Shown here: in pieces, positions 5,508 through 6,845 of the stretch
How positions within the stretch are numbered: position 1 is the stretch's first letter
How the letters are laid out: every line of letters begins with the position of its first letter
From: an uncultured Clostridium sp.
GTDB lineage: Bacteria; Bacillota; Clostridia; UBA1212; UBA1255
NCBI GenBank assembly: GCA_900555605.1
Contig: USLW01000109.1
Span: 1-6,845 of the forward strand
Length of the DNA stretch: 6,845 nt
Direction of reading: 5' to 3'
The notes under the pieces: generated by a model
What the model saw: the letters and a program-made list of their open reading frames with translations, nothing else
Told to the model about the DNA's origin: nothing
Databases searched by the model: none
Made by a program: the position numbers and the translations under genes

Positions 5508-6845
5508 GGACATCTTACAGAAACGGCCTTGAAATATTATTTAACTGCATAATCGGCGTTTTTTTATCTGTAACGGCAACTGAGATCTTTATGTCCGGTC
5601 TGGCGTTCCGGATTTCCTGGCTGCAGGTTGCCGCCGTTTCACTTGTTGTCGTCGGTCTGTGCGGTGCATTGGCATACAGCAGAATCCTGCGCCGGATTTT
5701 TTTGATTCTCCTGGGAATCGCTGTGCTCGTATCTGTTCTTTTCTTTTATTTGAAGTGGGAGACGCTGCGCAATTATGTCCTGCCGGCTGATACAGGCGGT
5801 TTTTTGCTGGCCTGCGGCCTTGCTGCGCTGATTGCGGCGTTGTCGTATTTATTTGCAAGTATCAATTCCCTTTTTTATATTGTATGCGCCGGCCTTGCCG
5901 CAGGCATTACGGTTCTGGAGCTGGTGGGGTATGAGATTCCTGCCGTATCGCTGGCAGGGCTGCTGTCTCTGCTGCTTTTTGTGTTTTGCAAAAAACGCTA
6001 CGGGCTATTCTATAAGCAGCTTGGACCCGGCTATCAGCGAACCATTTCTGTCCCGTCGAAACGAATTCTGACATTGCTTTGGCTGCCTGTGCTGCTGTTT
6101 TTTCTGCTGTTTGGGGCCAGCAGCATCAAACAGCCGCTGCTGGGCTCCTACGGAGAAAAAATATTAACCGCAATAGAAGAATTCGTTGAAAAATATGCAG
6201 ACGGAAAGCTTCCGGAGAATTTTTCGATTGACTTGAAGGGGGCGCCCTTTTCCTTGTCTCGAATCGGCTTTGGCAGTGCGGATCGTCTGGGGGGCGATGT
6301 TGCCGACTCCAAGCGGCATGTACTGACGGTCCGGAGTCCGTACTCTGAAGTTTATATCGGCGGCGCGGCTTATGATTCCTATGACGGCAGCAGATGGTAC
6401 AGTGCCGGAAGAAACCAAAAGGCCCGGATAATGCCTTCGGATGGGGTCTGTGTGCCGCGGCCGGCGGAATACGAACGGGATATCGGCAGTGCATCGACAA
6501 TTTCACCGCAGCTGCAGTATACGTTGCTGGAGGAAAGATCAATTACGATCATACATGAGTCTGTGTTCCGGACAAATCAGCTTTTTACACCGGCTATGGC
6601 AGGCCGTATAGATATTACCAATCTGTCGGACAGCGGCGGCACGGAATCTCTGTCCATGGATGCCGATGAAAAATTTACCTTTGCGTCGGATATTGCAGGC
6701 GGCAGAGGATATCAGCTGTCTTTTTATCATGTTGACCTGAAAAATCGTTATATACAGCAGGTTTTGAACCGTTCGCGGCGCGGCTATTACAGGAATCTGA
6801 GAGAATCGGATATTCTGTATGCGACCATTCATACTACAGGACAAT
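5504..6845 (+). CDS. Polytopic membrane protein of the transglutaminase-like (TgpA/DUF3488-like) type, N-terminal part
   Basis: The frame is open from ATG 5504 to the end of the window with no stop, giving 447 residues of a longer protein. Seven hydrophobic segments are visible, at about 12-33, 39-58, 65-83, 98-118, 120-141, 145-162 and 188-206. They are followed by a large, probably extracytoplasmic region from about 207 on. In it, LGGDVADSKRHVLTVRSP and the following EVYIGGAAYDSYDGSRWY (about 262-299) resemble the segment between the membrane domain and the catalytic core in bacterial transglutaminase-like proteins beside MoxR and DUF58 genes. The Cys-His-Asp core would lie beyond the window, so catalytic competence cannot be judged. 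The start overlaps the preceding stop as ATGA, with GGAG at 5492-5495 spaced 8 bases. Assignment rests on topology, these motifs and gene context. Another surface-domain membrane protein is the main alternative. Confidence 0.82.
   Translation, partial: MRTSYRNGLEILFNCIIGVFLSVTATEIFMSGLAFRISWLQVAAVSLVVVGLCGALAYSRILRRIFLILLGIAVLVSVLFFYLKWETLRNYVLPADTGGFLLACGLAALIAALSYLFASINSLFYIVCAGLAAGITVLELVGYEIPAVSLAGLLSLLLFVFCKKRYGLFYKQLGPGYQRTISVPSKRILTLLWLPVLLFFLLFGASSIKQPLLGSYGEKILTAIEEFVEKYADGKLPENFSIDLKGAPFSLSRIGFGSADRLGGDVADSKRHVLTVRSPYSEVYIGGAAYDSYDGSRWYSAGRNQKARIMPSDGVCVPRPAEYERDIGSASTISPQLQYTLLEERSITIIHESVFRTNQLFTPAMAGRIDITNLSDSGGTESLSMDADEKFTFASDIAGGRGYQLSFYHVDLKNRYIQQVLNRSRRGYYRNLRESDILYATIHTTGQ

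Overview
The window reads as a low-complexity, gene-dense piece of a Gram-positive anaerobe's chromosome, most likely class Clostridia. The evidence is indirect: strong AGGAGG-type ribosome binding sites, a Bacillus-type short glucose-6-phosphate isomerase, a eukaryote-like NADP isocitrate dehydrogenase, a UDPGP-family pyrophosphorylase, and a MoxR / DUF58 / transglutaminase-type gene row. Base composition looks roughly balanced. The species cannot be named from this. All genes lie on the + strand, and no gap between them exceeds about 100 bases. I saw no tRNA, rRNA, CRISPR array, insertion sequence or phage gene.

Left part (1-1714): the 3' end of a UDP-sugar / UDP-N-acetylhexosamine pyrophosphorylase, then icd (NADP-dependent isocitrate dehydrogenase). 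The icd start is set by an AAGGAGG at 503-509 ahead of ATG 515. Middle (1715-3123): a 101-base spacer with a candidate promoter and a perfect 7+7 inverted repeat overlapping its -35, then pgi. These three genes serve sugar-nucleotide supply, 2-oxoglutarate/NADPH production and the entry of glycolysis.

Right part (3124-6845): a tightly packed row follows pgi by only 29 bases. It holds a MoxR-family AAA+ ATPase, a DUF58 membrane-anchored protein whose frame is broken at a G-rich tract near 5013-5022, and the N-terminal 447 residues of a polytopic membrane protein of the transglutaminase-like (TgpA/DUF3488-like) type that runs off the window. The last gene has no stop within the window and starts in an ATGA overlap with the DUF58 stop. 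MoxR-DUF58-transglutaminase rows are widespread. They are generally thought to be an ATPase-driven chaperone or maturation module acting with membrane and surface proteins, but their exact substrate is not known.

The item most worth checking is the DUF58 frameshift: a one-base excess in a GGGGCGGGGG tract splits what otherwise looks like a single protein of about 471 residues. I did not find convincing evidence of an undescribed system. The rest is recognisable housekeeping and a known gene row.
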